A stretch of DNA of 64,000 nt. It comes from Bacteroidetes bacterium GWF2_38_335. GTDB taxonomy: Bacteria > Bacteroidota > Bacteroidia > Bacteroidales > GWF2-38-335. Position 1 is the stretch's first letter, and every line of letters starts with the position of its first letter. Under the pieces are notes generated by a model. That model was not told the DNA's origin. It saw only the letters and a list, made by a program, of their open reading frames with translations, and ran no database searches. The stretch is taken from assembly GCA_001769535.1 (NCBI GenBank), contig MEOH01000002.1, positions 124,001 to 188,000 of the forward strand, written 5' to 3'. This document shows, piece after piece, positions 1-9,708 of this stretch. Made by a program: the position numbers and the translations under genes.

Positions 1-6
1 ATAAGC

Positions 7-357
7 TCAATTTTTAAATGAATTGAAACACAAATCAATAGTTTTTCTAAACTTCGCAATATTTCTAACTGAAAGTTTTATTGCTTCATGATTATTCATT
101 ATAAGCGTATGCTTTTGATTCCGGCACATCTCTTTCACGTGATTTAGGTTGATAATCCAACTTCTGTGACACCTGAAAAAAATTGGTGCAGGTAGCTGTT
201 CTTCAATTTTTTTTAGATGTTTTGAGACGATATAAGATGAATTATCAGTCATCATTATTTTAGTATAGTTTCCTTCTGCGACACAATAAAGTATATCTTT
301 TATATCCAGAAAAGAAATACCAGTTTGTGATTGAATATAGATTTTTTCTTTTTGCAT
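7..357 (-). CDS. Stand-alone LytTR DNA-binding protein (copy 1)
   Basis: This 116-aa protein is almost entirely one LytTR DNA-binding domain, with no receiver or membrane segment. The family hallmarks are the 'GNYTKI' strand, the central 'FFRCHRSWIINL' block and a basic C-terminus. LytTR proteins bind short direct repeats in promoters, so this is a probable transcription regulator; without a receiver, its control must come from its level or from partners. It is divergent from the large operon that starts at 760 and is clearly paralogous to the protein at 27466-27807, sharing the FFRCH-SWIINLN block. A conserved element upstream of the start (376-425) is also found upstream of the paralogue, which suggests auto- or cross-regulation. 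The family call is secure; the target genes are inferred from position. Confidence 0.85.
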   Translation of the reverse strand: MQKEKIYIQSQTGISFLDIKDILYCVAEGNYTKIMMTDNSSYIVSKHLKKIEEQLPAPIFFRCHRSWIINLNHVKEMCRNQKHTLIMNNHEAIKLSVRNIAKFRKTIDLCFNSFKN

Positions 358-759
358 TTTTTAATATTTAAACATCTTTCATACATATGATGCAGAAAAC
401 ATCAAAAAGTGATCACTAAAAATGGTACAATTTTCGAAAAAATAGTTAAATTTTTGTTATTACACTTGTTATCAATTAATTAAAATTTGATTTTAACGCT
501 TATTTATTGATAAATAGCGATTATTTATCATTTGCCAACGCTTATTAAAAATTTTCTGTACTATTTATTTTTTAACATTTTTTTCATTTATAACAAAAAA
601 ACAAGTTATAAATTAGTACAGAATTTTTAGAGGGGATAAGGAAAAGAAAAAAATCATAAATTACAGTTGCAAAATTATTAACCAACACTGGCTCACTTAA
701 ATAAAAAAGTTTTATCTTTAACGGAAAGTCAATACATAATAACCTAAAAACTCAAAAAA
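358..759. other. AT-rich divergent intergenic region with inverted repeat
   Basis: No gene is visible in these 402 bases between the divergent LytTR gene and the large operon. Besides the conserved element at 376-425, there is an inverted repeat: 547-563 (AAAATTTTCTGTACTA) pairs with 613-628 (TTAGTACAGAATTTTT), apart from one extra base. It sits about 130-210 bases before the first gene of the operon and could be an operator or RNA structure for the operon leader. Confidence 0.5.
376..425 (-). promoter_or_regulatory. Conserved element upstream of LytTR gene, copy 1
   Basis: On the minus strand this reads TTAGTGATCACTTT, a variable gap, then TGCATCATAT and ATGAAAG. It contains the perfect palindrome AGTGATCACT at 409-418. 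Related elements lie at 27820-27869, upstream of the second LytTR gene, and at 40921-40968 with no gene attached. Position just 5' of two paralogous regulators suggests a promoter with an operator. The function is inferred. Confidence 0.5.
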
Positions 760-2067
760 ATGAAAAAACTATTTATTGTATTAATTGCCGTTTCTCTTCT
801 TCATGAAGTTTGTGTTTCACAGGATTTCTGGCAGGAGACATTTAATTTTGGATCAAGCACTGGGCCTTTTGATTTTGTCCAGGACTCAGATGGGCGAATT
901 TATGCTGAATACCACAGTTCAATTACACTTTTAAGGTCTACTAATGAAGGATTGACATGGACAGCTTTAGATTCTTATTTACCTGCTGTTCCAATATATG
1001 AACACTGCACTTACAGTTACTTTTGTAAGAATGACATTTTATTCACTCATATTCATTCCGGCTCATACAGTGGATATATTAACATCGGTCATGGTATTTA
1101 CAGATCAAATGATCATGGAACAACTTGGGAAAAAGTTATTGAAGGTCTTGGAGCTGATACAAACATAGTGGAAATGTATCTTGCTCCGAACGGAAATATT
1201 CTAGCCTATCATGAATATTATGGCGATGCTAAAATATATACTTCTACCAATAATGGTAATAGTTGGACATTAACCTACAACCTTGGAAATTCTAAAGATG
1301 CAATATGGGTAAACCCGGCAAATGAAATTTTATTATCTTATGGTGCTAACCTCCTGTACAAATCTACAGACAACGGCATCACTTGGAATTACGTCAATAA
1401 TTCTTTTACCTATGCTATTAAGGATGAAATGTTAAAAACATCAGATGGTGCTTTAATAAATAATACAAGTCTTTCAGCCGGTACCGATATCTGGTATAAT
1501 AACTACAAATCAAATGATAATGGATATACCTGGGTTGACTGCGCTGATAACGATCTTGACAGTATTCGCATCATTACTCAATGCATAACAGCCGGAGATA
1601 CAATTTATTGCGGAACATTCGAAAACGAAATAACCAAATATATTTATTTTTCGGTTGATGAAGCCGAAACATGGGATACTGTTGACTTATCCGGAATAAA
1701 CTATATTAATTCCATATATGAAATTACAATAACAAAAAGTGGCTATCTATTAGCTTCAGTTTACTTTGACGGCATCTATCGCAGTGTTGAAAAAGTTTCT
1801 TCTCCAAGTTCAGGAATTCAGGATAATAATAATGATAAAAGCAACGTTAGTATTTATCCAAATCCTGCAAGTGATTATATTACTATTGAGGGGGAGAATA
1901 TTCAAAGGGTTGAGGTTTTTGATGTTATCGGAACTAAAGTGTTCTTTAAGAAATTGTCAAATGTTTCTGAGATTAGATTAAATACTGAAGAATTGTCAAA
2001 AGGGTTGTATTATATTAAAATATCAACTAATAATGGAATAGCACTAAAAAAACAAATAATAAAATAA
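760..2067 (+). CDS. Exported Asp-box (BNR) beta-propeller protein with T9SS type A sorting domain
   Basis: This 435-aa protein has a Sec signal peptide (about residues 1-20, ending near 'VCVSQ') and at least six Asp-box motifs of the S-x-D/N-x-G-x-T/S-W type, such as RSNDHGTTW and KSTDNGITW. These form a sialidase/VPS10-like propeller, without visible sialidase catalytic residues. Residues about 362-435 form a T9SS type A sorting domain starting with the typical YPNP (366-369) and ending in a basic tail. It should therefore cross the outer membrane through the type IX system and stay on the surface or be released. It is the first gene of a co-oriented run, with a 13-base gap to the next. A binding or scaffold role is likely; the ligand is unknown. 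Confidence 0.85.
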   Translation: MKKLFIVLIAVSLLHEVCVSQDFWQETFNFGSSTGPFDFVQDSDGRIYAEYHSSITLLRSTNEGLTWTALDSYLPAVPIYEHCTYSYFCKNDILFTHIHSGSYSGYINIGHGIYRSNDHGTTWEKVIEGLGADTNIVEMYLAPNGNILAYHEYYGDAKIYTSTNNGNSWTLTYNLGNSKDAIWVNPANEILLSYGANLLYKSTDNGITWNYVNNSFTYAIKDEMLKTSDGALINNTSLSAGTDIWYNNYKSNDNGYTWVDCADNDLDSIRIITQCITAGDTIYCGTFENEITKYIYFSVDEAETWDTVDLSGINYINSIYEITITKSGYLLASVYFDGIYRSVEKVSSPSSGIQDNNNDKSNVSIYPNPASDYITIEGENIQRVEVFDVIGTKVFFKKLSNVSEIRLNTEELSKGLYYIKISTNNGIALKKQIIK

Positions 2068-2080
2068 CTAGAAAAGTATA

Positions 2081-4279
2081 ATGGCTAAGATTCACACATT
2101 TGCTGATTTTGATCTTCTTCCAAATCAAAATGATAACACTCTAATAAACTTAAAGTATGGTCCTGTTTCCGGACATGAAGCCTCAAAATATAGAGTAAGC
2201 AGCATGTTTACAGGTTCAACTGGAAGTGGTGCTGAACATATTTTAGCATTTGCTGTAACAAAAGGTATTATTTTGGTTCAAAAAGCTAGTTCTGGAAGCA
2301 GTTTCAATCTCATTTTAAAACCAATAAATCAAAGTTCAGTTAATTTTACACCAGTAAAATATTTTATTTATAGAGGATTAAGCTGGGAAAGTTTAATTAC
2401 TGACCAAATAAACCCTGAATTCTTGATCCCTAGGAATAATTCATTCATGTCTGATCTTATTGATAAGATGTATGATGACTGGGATAATACTGATGTTTCA
2501 GCGAGTCTTCCTTCAAAGAATCTTGGAATTCACCTTGACTCATCTGTTCTTTCAGATAGTGCATTAATTGAAGAAGCTTTTGACGCATTAGGAACTGATT
2601 TTGACCTACCAATTGTAGAGGCAGGTGATAGTTTAGGTTTTTTTGATAATCTATATACATATGGATTTGAAATCATGCTAGAAGAATTTGGTTTTAACCC
2701 AACCATGAGAGAGGCTAGAGTTATAGATAATATTATTGAAATTACTGATTCATTACCTTCAAATCCAGAAGATGAATCTATAGTTATATTGCATAAGAGA
2801 GAAGCTATTTTAAATTACATCGACCCTGCAGTTTTCTATGGTCTACATTACAACACAAAAATAATCATACATCAAGGCTCTAGCACAGATAAAATCAAAG
2901 GAAATGAGCTTTACAATGAAGTTTTGACAAAATTTGCAACAAAAAATGTAGTTTATATTGATATTAGAAATGAACATCACCATTCATTTAATTACTATAA
3001 TAATTACCGAATGAGTGGAAATAATTATCCAAAGTTCAAATTAGGTATTGGACCTTCACCTGATATGAATCAACCTTACGTTCTTGAAGATTATCATAAA
3101 TATAGATGGCCAATGCATACTGAAGAATTTGACGGGGTGACAAATGACTCTGAAACATTAATATTAACAATGATGTTACCCCATATGGATAACTTACACC
3201 CTATACTTTTTGTTCCACAAAAGTTATTTAAAGAAGATAAAAAAGAAAAGAAAGTATTTAAAATTTTAAATAGAAGTAACTCTGATTGGAAATATACAGA
3301 GGAGTTTAAAATTGAAACCCCTTTTTATTTGAATTCTGGTGATGGTTTAAATTATAGTTTTCCATTTTATGTAAAGATAAACTACAATAAAATATATAAT
3401 GCCGAATTATTAAAAGATTTGTATGATGATGATAAGATAATTACACAGGTTGGAAGAACAATTACTCCTTATACAAATATTGATCATAACTTTTCACCAT
3501 TTTCTTATAAAGCTTCATGGAAGATTGATTCTGTTCCGACCAATTCACCTCAAACAACTGCTCCTTATGTTATAAATTGGGGAGGGTCTCCTGCAGAGTA
3601 CTTCAAAGGTTTAACTAGCTTCTTCGGGATATTGTTTACATCCATTCAAGGTGTTGCCAACGACGGTATTGGAGAAGTTGCCTATTCCTTCCTAGCAAGA
3701 GGTGAAATGACAAAAGATGATGATATAAAAGAGCACTATTCAATAGATTCATCAAAATTAAAAAGTATTAACTTTACTGCTAAAAGCTTAAAGTCACAGT
3801 TTAAATCTTTTTACGAGGCATATTACAAAAACTATGAAGAGTTTTTAAATGTAGTCCCATTTGATTTTGAAGATACTGTAATTCAAAGTGAGGTAGAACC
3901 TTTTGAATTTCTTCCTGTGAAGATATCACCTGAGGGGGAATCTGGTCCATTTACAATTTATAATTTCTTAAATAGTTATGAGAGAATTACGGATAATGAA
4001 TTTGAGATGATTACTTCATTTGCATATACTTTTGCTGAGAAGAATAGTATTATTCAGAAAATACAGGCAGAACTAAGTAATTATTCACATTTATATTTTA
4101 CTGTTCTATCATCTTCTGAAGGCGGATCTATAGATGGTGAAAACAGTTATATAGCAATTGAGCTTGGATTGTCAGGATTAGATTCATTAGGAAATGTTAA
4201 AACAATAAATTTAGGATTAACATTATATAGCCTGGACCAATTGAACTTTTGTTCAAGAAACTATTTTCAAGAAATCTAA
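2081..4279 (+). CDS. Unrecognised 732-aa protein, second gene of the giant-protein operon
   Basis: I do not recognise this protein. It begins MAKIHTFADFD and has no signal peptide, no lipobox and no T9SS sorting domain, so it looks cytoplasmic unless exported by an unusual route. It is acidic and mixed alpha/beta in appearance, with a conspicuous His/Tyr/Asn cluster near the middle (EHHHSFNYYNNY) after a hydrophobic strand pair (KIIIHQG, NVVYIDIRNEH). That pattern would suit a metal- or nucleotide-binding fold, but I cannot name one. It lies 13 bases after the T9SS propeller and 14 bases before the M19-like gene, so co-transcription and a shared function are likely. Confidence 0.7.
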   Translation: MAKIHTFADFDLLPNQNDNTLINLKYGPVSGHEASKYRVSSMFTGSTGSGAEHILAFAVTKGIILVQKASSGSSFNLILKPINQSSVNFTPVKYFIYRGLSWESLITDQINPEFLIPRNNSFMSDLIDKMYDDWDNTDVSASLPSKNLGIHLDSSVLSDSALIEEAFDALGTDFDLPIVEAGDSLGFFDNLYTYGFEIMLEEFGFNPTMREARVIDNIIEITDSLPSNPEDESIVILHKREAILNYIDPAVFYGLHYNTKIIIHQGSSTDKIKGNELYNEVLTKFATKNVVYIDIRNEHHHSFNYYNNYRMSGNNYPKFKLGIGPSPDMNQPYVLEDYHKYRWPMHTEEFDGVTNDSETLILTMMLPHMDNLHPILFVPQKLFKEDKKEKKVFKILNRSNSDWKYTEEFKIETPFYLNSGDGLNYSFPFYVKINYNKIYNAELLKDLYDDDKIITQVGRTITPYTNIDHNFSPFSYKASWKIDSVPTNSPQTTAPYVINWGGSPAEYFKGLTSFFGILFTSIQGVANDGIGEVAYSFLARGEMTKDDDIKEHYSIDSSKLKSINFTAKSLKSQFKSFYEAYYKNYEEFLNVVPFDFEDTVIQSEVEPFEFLPVKISPEGESGPFTIYNFLNSYERITDNEFEMITSFAYTFAEKNSIIQKIQAELSNYSHLYFTVLSSSEGGSIDGENSYIAIELGLSGLDSLGNVKTINLGLTLYSLDQLNFCSRNYFQEI

Positions 4280-4293
4280 AAATATATAAAAAC

Positions 4294-7200
4294 ATGAGTT
4301 TCGAAATAATTCCATATTTGAGATCAGAATTACAAACTTTAATTCCAATTTCACCATTTATTGCTTCCGAGGGGAAAGGTTTCTTATTCTATAATGTTGT
4401 TGAAGTAGATTATATTGATCCAGTTGAAAGTAAGATAGTTTTGAAAAACTCAACAAATTTATTTTCGATTGGAGATAAAATAAAATTACATGATTCAAAT
4501 GGGAGAATATTTGATGGAGAATACACCATCCTTGATATAAAAAATGATAATAAAGAGTATATGATAGATCTCTGGATTTATCATGATGGTTCAATTCAAA
4601 ATCAAACTTCAGCTCGTATCTCAAATATTACTGCATTGAAAATTGTTGATATTCCTGTTTCTCCTAGTCCTACTGGAGTTATTGTTGATGGTGATTATAC
4701 TAGTATAATCACTGGAAATGATGTATTAATTAGATCATCCAATGAATATGACGGATTTTATAATCTTTCTTCTACTCCTGAGTTAAGAAATGATCCAAGT
4801 GTACCAAGTGGAATTAAAAATTGGTTAGAGGAAGATATGTATGCCTGCGATTCTCATCTTCATGTCACAATGACATATAATCTTAAATCTGAGAAAAAAG
4901 GAGGGCAGTTCTATGTGTCACCAGGCTCAGATTCAAGTCAACAACAAGATGTTGGACTTCAAACTGCATTCAATCATCCAGTAATGCCTGGTAAATCAAC
5001 ATATTTATCATTTGTAGATGGTAGAGTAAGAACTGTATTCAATAGCTTGCATACTCCTGAAAGAGGTATGATTGTTAATTTTGCAAACTATTTATTTCCA
5101 ATAGCATTTGCAATAACCTTTGCCTTTCCAGATTGGATGGGCAGGGGGTTTAGAAATGGTCTACTTGGGAGAGCACTTTTAAATTTTAATAAATTGAAAT
5201 ATGGTGAGAATTGGAAAGAAACAAGGAAAGAAATTAGATTTCTACGAAACAAAATATTAAATCAGAATGATAAAATTGTTCTTATTAAAAATACTAGTGA
5301 TTATAATACTTATTTTAACGGAAGAGAATCATATTTTTCTAGTTCATCCAATGCCAAACTAATTAGATTTTTAATTCATATGGAAGGTGGGCATCAATTT
5401 GATATGGACCTCTACAGATTGGATAGAAATTTTGCTTTAGAAGACAATGGAAGTAATACATTAACAGATTCCTATGGAAATTTACTTTATCCACCACATC
5501 CAGATTATAATTCTTCAGTTACTTCTCATGAAATGCTAAATAGTGGCAATGATCCGAGTCACGATTGGTATGGAGGATTTCATAAAACTAATCATATTCA
5601 ATTATGTTTAAATAGATTTTTAAGTTTGTCACAAACTTATGATGGTTCAAATGAATATGCAATTAACTTAATAGGATGGACTCCAATGCATGCATATTGG
5701 AATGGTATGGGAGCCCAGGGTAAAATGATACATGATGAATTCATGTCAATAATTACCATGCCACGCCCAGAGAATTATATGAGAAAAAAAGTATATACAA
5801 GGGATGAAAAGGGTAAGCAATATGAAGATGATCAAATAAGAGGTTTTCGCTTTGAGAAATGCACCAGACTAACAGAACTAGGCAGACAGATGATAAAAAC
5901 TGCATTTAGAAATGGGATTATTATTGATTTGAAACATTATCATAAAAATGCAAGATTACAAATCTTAAATATGGCTGAAAGAGGATTTGACTATAATCCT
6001 GTTTATGGAATCTTTGGTGACCCAAAACTTAATCCAGATCAGTGGTTATATAAAGATGAACTTGAATCTGCAGACCCCGTTATAAATCCAACTATTGATG
6101 ATGGTATTTTCAGTGTTGAAAATCAAAACACAAAAAACACCCTTAGTAACAATAAATATCAAATAATGGTTACACATGCTGCTCTATCATTGGTTGATAG
6201 AAACGGAACCAATATTGATAATATTCGTCAAAAGATTGATAATAACGAAACTTCTACCTTATCTAGCTTTGATATACCACTATTACCATTTTATGAAGAT
6301 GAACTAAGAAAAATACTTAACCAATTATATCCAGATATAAGTGTTAGTTATCAAAAACATCATGATATAAATGGAAGTCCATTATTTTTCTCACAACCAG
6401 ATAGCGTTCAAGACATTAAAAACAAAGTTTCTGCAGTGATATCTACTTATGTAGATGCACCGAAAATACAAGAGTACTTTGAGTATTTCTTTCCAATGTT
6501 TTTAAGAAATACTCATAACCACGATAATTTAAATATTGATAATTATGAAATAGAAAGAATAATAAAACTTGGAGGAGTAATTGGTTTAATTTCGGAAGAC
6601 CGTGTTATTAGAAGTAATGAAAGAATGTTTGGAAAAGGAAATAGAAGAAAAAAGAATAAAGCACCCTCAAAAACATTTAGTAATACATCATTTATAGATG
6701 ACTCAAGTGTTCCATATAATATTAACCTATGGCCAATGTATGGTTCAAATATAACAGAAGTTGATGGAGGAGTTGATTATCTAGCAGGTAAGCCTTTTGA
6801 TTTTAACGATTTGAACTCCTCTGCAGCTTGGATACCATTTGAAGATGAGTTAGCTTGGAACGCCAAAGGTTTATTTGCAGAAATACAAATTGCATTGGAT
6901 AAGATATATCATGAATATATGACCAAACATTATGGAAATACTCCACAAGAATGGCATTATTATAAAAGTTTTTATGCAGCCAATAAAACATATGCAAATC
7001 TTTTTAAAAATGGTGTCCTTGAAAAGTTTAAAGATGGAGATATAACTAAGCCAAATGTTAATATTCAGGCAATTTCATGTATGGAGGCTTTTTATAAAGC
7101 AATAGACCATATTGCTAAGGTTGCAAGATTAAATATATATCAACCATTAAATTTAGATCTATTACCTACAGATTCTTTAGCAACTATTAAAGTAAAAATA

Positions 7201-7545
7201 TTAAGATTCTATCGAAACATATGTATTTCCTCTGATTTTGATGGTATCACGGATGTAATGTCTTTATATGCATCACCTCGTCTCTATCCAGTAATGGCAT
7301 TATATGTTGCAAATAGGCTAAAGTGGGATTTGTATCGAAGATATATTGTAGATCCTTCAATACCAGACATGAAGATTGGTCCCGAAAAAGGACAAACTAT
7401 ACCAATTGATGAAGGTTTTATTATGGCATTAGATAACTTAGATGCAACTCATTTAAATGATATTGTCAAAGATATAATGAAACAATTATTAGATACAAAC
7501 TTTATTAATATGATTGCATATGCTCAAGGTTGGGATACTCCTTAA
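4294..7545 (+). CDS. Giant renal-dipeptidase (M19)-like amidohydrolase
   Basis: I chose the ATG at 4294 rather than an upstream in-frame TTG at 4249 that overlaps the previous gene. The 1083-aa protein has no signal peptide. It carries the ordered landmarks of membrane dipeptidases (peptidase M19, amidohydrolase superfamily): D186-S-H188-L-H190, E364 in HMEGGH, an LTELGRQ block followed by D545-L-K-H548, H628 in MVTHAAL, a GGVIGLI block after RNTHNHDN, and SDFDG (D981, D983). In the family these bind two zinc ions and hydrolyse dipeptides or related amides. Typical members are about 350-400 aa, so the long N-terminal part and large insertions are unusual. The metal ligands look kept, but activity and substrate are unknown. 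It overlaps the next gene by 26 bases. Confidence 0.7.
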   Translation: MSFEIIPYLRSELQTLIPISPFIASEGKGFLFYNVVEVDYIDPVESKIVLKNSTNLFSIGDKIKLHDSNGRIFDGEYTILDIKNDNKEYMIDLWIYHDGSIQNQTSARISNITALKIVDIPVSPSPTGVIVDGDYTSIITGNDVLIRSSNEYDGFYNLSSTPELRNDPSVPSGIKNWLEEDMYACDSHLHVTMTYNLKSEKKGGQFYVSPGSDSSQQQDVGLQTAFNHPVMPGKSTYLSFVDGRVRTVFNSLHTPERGMIVNFANYLFPIAFAITFAFPDWMGRGFRNGLLGRALLNFNKLKYGENWKETRKEIRFLRNKILNQNDKIVLIKNTSDYNTYFNGRESYFSSSSNAKLIRFLIHMEGGHQFDMDLYRLDRNFALEDNGSNTLTDSYGNLLYPPHPDYNSSVTSHEMLNSGNDPSHDWYGGFHKTNHIQLCLNRFLSLSQTYDGSNEYAINLIGWTPMHAYWNGMGAQGKMIHDEFMSIITMPRPENYMRKKVYTRDEKGKQYEDDQIRGFRFEKCTRLTELGRQMIKTAFRNGIIIDLKHYHKNARLQILNMAERGFDYNPVYGIFGDPKLNPDQWLYKDELESADPVINPTIDDGIFSVENQNTKNTLSNNKYQIMVTHAALSLVDRNGTNIDNIRQKIDNNETSTLSSFDIPLLPFYEDELRKILNQLYPDISVSYQKHHDINGSPLFFSQPDSVQDIKNKVSAVISTYVDAPKIQEYFEYFFPMFLRNTHNHDNLNIDNYEIERIIKLGGVIGLISEDRVIRSNERMFGKGNRRKKNKAPSKTFSNTSFIDDSSVPYNINLWPMYGSNITEVDGGVDYLAGKPFDFNDLNSSAAWIPFEDELAWNAKGLFAEIQIALDKIYHEYMTKHYGNTPQEWHYYKSFYAANKTYANLFKNGVLEKFKDGDITKPNVNIQAISCMEAFYKAIDHIAKVARLNIYQPLNLDLLPTDSLATIKVKILRFYRNICISSDFDGITDVMSLYASPRLYPVMALYVANRLKWDLYRRYIVDPSIPDMKIGPEKGQTIPIDEGFIMALDNLDATHLNDIVKDIMKQLLDTNFINMIAYAQGWDTP

Positions 7546-9703
7546 CAGTTCACTATATACACTTACCTTGATTTTTTGCTTTTTAAGTGCAAACTCACAA
7601 AAAAGTGAATCAAGAGTGTACTCTGATAGCTTCTACCAATTGCCTGGTGAAAAAATGGCAATCACTAGCCTAAATGATGGAGGGGTTGTCTATTTGACAT
7701 ATCAAGGTTTTTGGCACTTTGCAAGTTTTAGTAACGATACCTTCTTTATAAAGAACTTTTATGCTTCTCTAGACCTAAAGTTACCCTCGTATAAGTGGGG
7801 CGAGGAATCTGGATTCCTAATACTATATAAAACTAATGATGAAGGAGAGATAATCTGGGCTAAGAATATAGGTAATTATATCACCGGTAGAGTATCGCAA
7901 AGGATGACCATAAAAGAGATTTCGAATAATAATCTATTAGTTTGTTATTTGGGAAATATTATTAAACTAAACTCTTCAGGTGAGAAATTATGGCAAATTA
8001 ACTTAAGAAAAGATAGTGTTCCAGAAGTTAGAAAATCAAAACTATTATCCTTAACTCCAATTTCAGATATTAATGAATGTAAAGATGGTAGTTTGATAGC
8101 ATTGCTTGATGCAAGTTTTTCTTTGTTAAAAATCAACCCAAATGGTGAAATTCAATGGATAAGAAGCACCTTGTTTGAAGATGTTAATGCTTTATTATAT
8201 GACGATGTTACAGATAAATATAAAAATGTTTGCACTAATAAAGCAACAAGAAAGACAGAAAATGGTACCGAGTCTGGGTTAGATAGTACATATTATCGAA
8301 TTTCAAATTATGGACATGGTGGAGGTGTTGATATAAGAACCTTTGCAGTTTATGAAACACATGATAAAGGATATATTGCACTTGGTAAAAATAGTTATAG
8401 GTGCAGAAATATGATTACTAAAATAGAAAAAGGCCAAAAAGAATACAAAAACTATTATTATAACGGGGTAGGTTATTGTAATGAATATGAGATATTAAAC
8501 CCCGAGGTAGTTTATGAGGTTTGTAATTTAATTTATCCTGGATTCTATAGCGAGCAAAAAGAAGGTTGTAAATCTTTTGATGGAATTGTTTTGATTAAAA
8601 CAGATAGTTTAGGAAATGTGGAATGGGAAAGACAAATGGGTGATAAAGGCTTTGCTGATCATTTAACTTATGCGGATCTTTTAAAGTTAGAAGATAATAA
8701 TTTTTTAATTAGAATTAGAACTTGTGATAGTATAAGATATGAGTATAATAATTTTCAAAAAAGAAGAGTGCCAATATATGGAGATGCTCATAGTAAAGTC
8801 TTTATATATAATGAAGATGGTGATTTAGTTGAGGATAATTCCATTTGGCCTTTTAAACTTGACCCATGGTGGATTGACACCTCATCCGAAGGTGGATATT
8901 TTGCAGGAAGTCAGAATAATGTTTATAAGCTGAATAAAAATTTGGAAATAGAGTGGCACTGTGGTTATGGCGGATGGGCATCCGACCTAGGTTATCACTC
9001 TCCTACAAAGGATGATGGCGTACTATGTATAGATAGAAAAATTATATATAAAATTGATAAACATGGAAATCTTATTAATGATTCTATAAGAATCCAACCA
9101 AGTGTTAATGGAGATACATTAAGGCTTATTCGTGAAATGAAATCTAATAAAGACATAGCATGTAGAATTGAAATAAAGGCACTAACTCAATATAATACAG
9201 AAAATCAAGAATTTGCTGTAGATGATAAGGATTTGATTTATAGAAGATATGAACTTGCAAATGTTCTTTTCCCATATAGAAAATTAGTAAATCAAAGAAA
9301 TTATGAAAAAAGTGAGAAGTACTTTGCTATTCCTGTATTTCCTGGGGAGCAAACTGTTACAGATTCAATTGAAAGTAGTATATCTCCAGAAGTATTTTCT
9401 TTTTATCCAAAAAGTATAAAATCAATTTGGTCAAAAGATCAATGGTTAGATTTGCTTAACGATATTAAGTATCATAAAAATTTCATATATTGCATAAATG
9501 ATTTAGATAATCTTAACGGATTAAAAATCAATTCCAAAAAAAGAATTAACCACATAAATACTGTTTTTAACGGTGGAAAGGTATTAATCGTGTTGAACTT
9601 GCCTCAAGGAAAATATATCTATAAAGTATATTCTAATAACAATAATATTGAGTTTGAAAGTAGTCAATTATTATATAAAGGGGAGTTTGAAATAAAAAAT
9701 TAA
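7520..9703 (+). CDS. Exported propeller-like protein
   Basis: I chose the ATG at 7520 over an in-frame TTG at 7514. It gives a clear signal peptide (about residues 1-27, hydrophobic core LYTLTLIFCFL, ending ANSQ). The body has repeats of the form 'G-E/N-x-x-W' preceded by a hydrophobic strand (EIIWAKNIG, EKLWQINL, EIQWIRS, NVEWERQMGD), as in PQQ-like or YVTN-like propellers. The last ~45 residues (VLIVLNLPQGKYIYKVYSNN...) resemble a degenerate secretion-system C-terminal domain but lack YPNP, so T9SS export is only possible. It overlaps the M19-like gene and is followed after 5 bases by the 2758-aa gene. It is one of only two genes in the operon with an obvious signal peptide. Confidence 0.75.
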   Translation: MLKVGILLNSSLYTLTLIFCFLSANSQKSESRVYSDSFYQLPGEKMAITSLNDGGVVYLTYQGFWHFASFSNDTFFIKNFYASLDLKLPSYKWGEESGFLILYKTNDEGEIIWAKNIGNYITGRVSQRMTIKEISNNNLLVCYLGNIIKLNSSGEKLWQINLRKDSVPEVRKSKLLSLTPISDINECKDGSLIALLDASFSLLKINPNGEIQWIRSTLFEDVNALLYDDVTDKYKNVCTNKATRKTENGTESGLDSTYYRISNYGHGGGVDIRTFAVYETHDKGYIALGKNSYRCRNMITKIEKGQKEYKNYYYNGVGYCNEYEILNPEVVYEVCNLIYPGFYSEQKEGCKSFDGIVLIKTDSLGNVEWERQMGDKGFADHLTYADLLKLEDNNFLIRIRTCDSIRYEYNNFQKRRVPIYGDAHSKVFIYNEDGDLVEDNSIWPFKLDPWWIDTSSEGGYFAGSQNNVYKLNKNLEIEWHCGYGGWASDLGYHSPTKDDGVLCIDRKIIYKIDKHGNLINDSIRIQPSVNGDTLRLIREMKSNKDIACRIEIKALTQYNTENQEFAVDDKDLIYRRYELANVLFPYRKLVNQRNYEKSEKYFAIPVFPGEQTVTDSIESSISPEVFSFYPKSIKSIWSKDQWLDLLNDIKYHKNFIYCINDLDNLNGLKINSKKRINHINTVFNGGKVLIVLNLPQGKYIYKVYSNNNNIEFESSQLLYKGEFEIKN

Positions 9704-9708
9704 AAATT

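Noticed and set aside
4249-4293. Upstream TTG start for the M19-like gene
   Set aside because: It would overlap the 3' end of the previous gene by 31 bases and adds only a basic stretch; the ATG at 4294 lies 14 bases after the previous stop and fits operon spacing.
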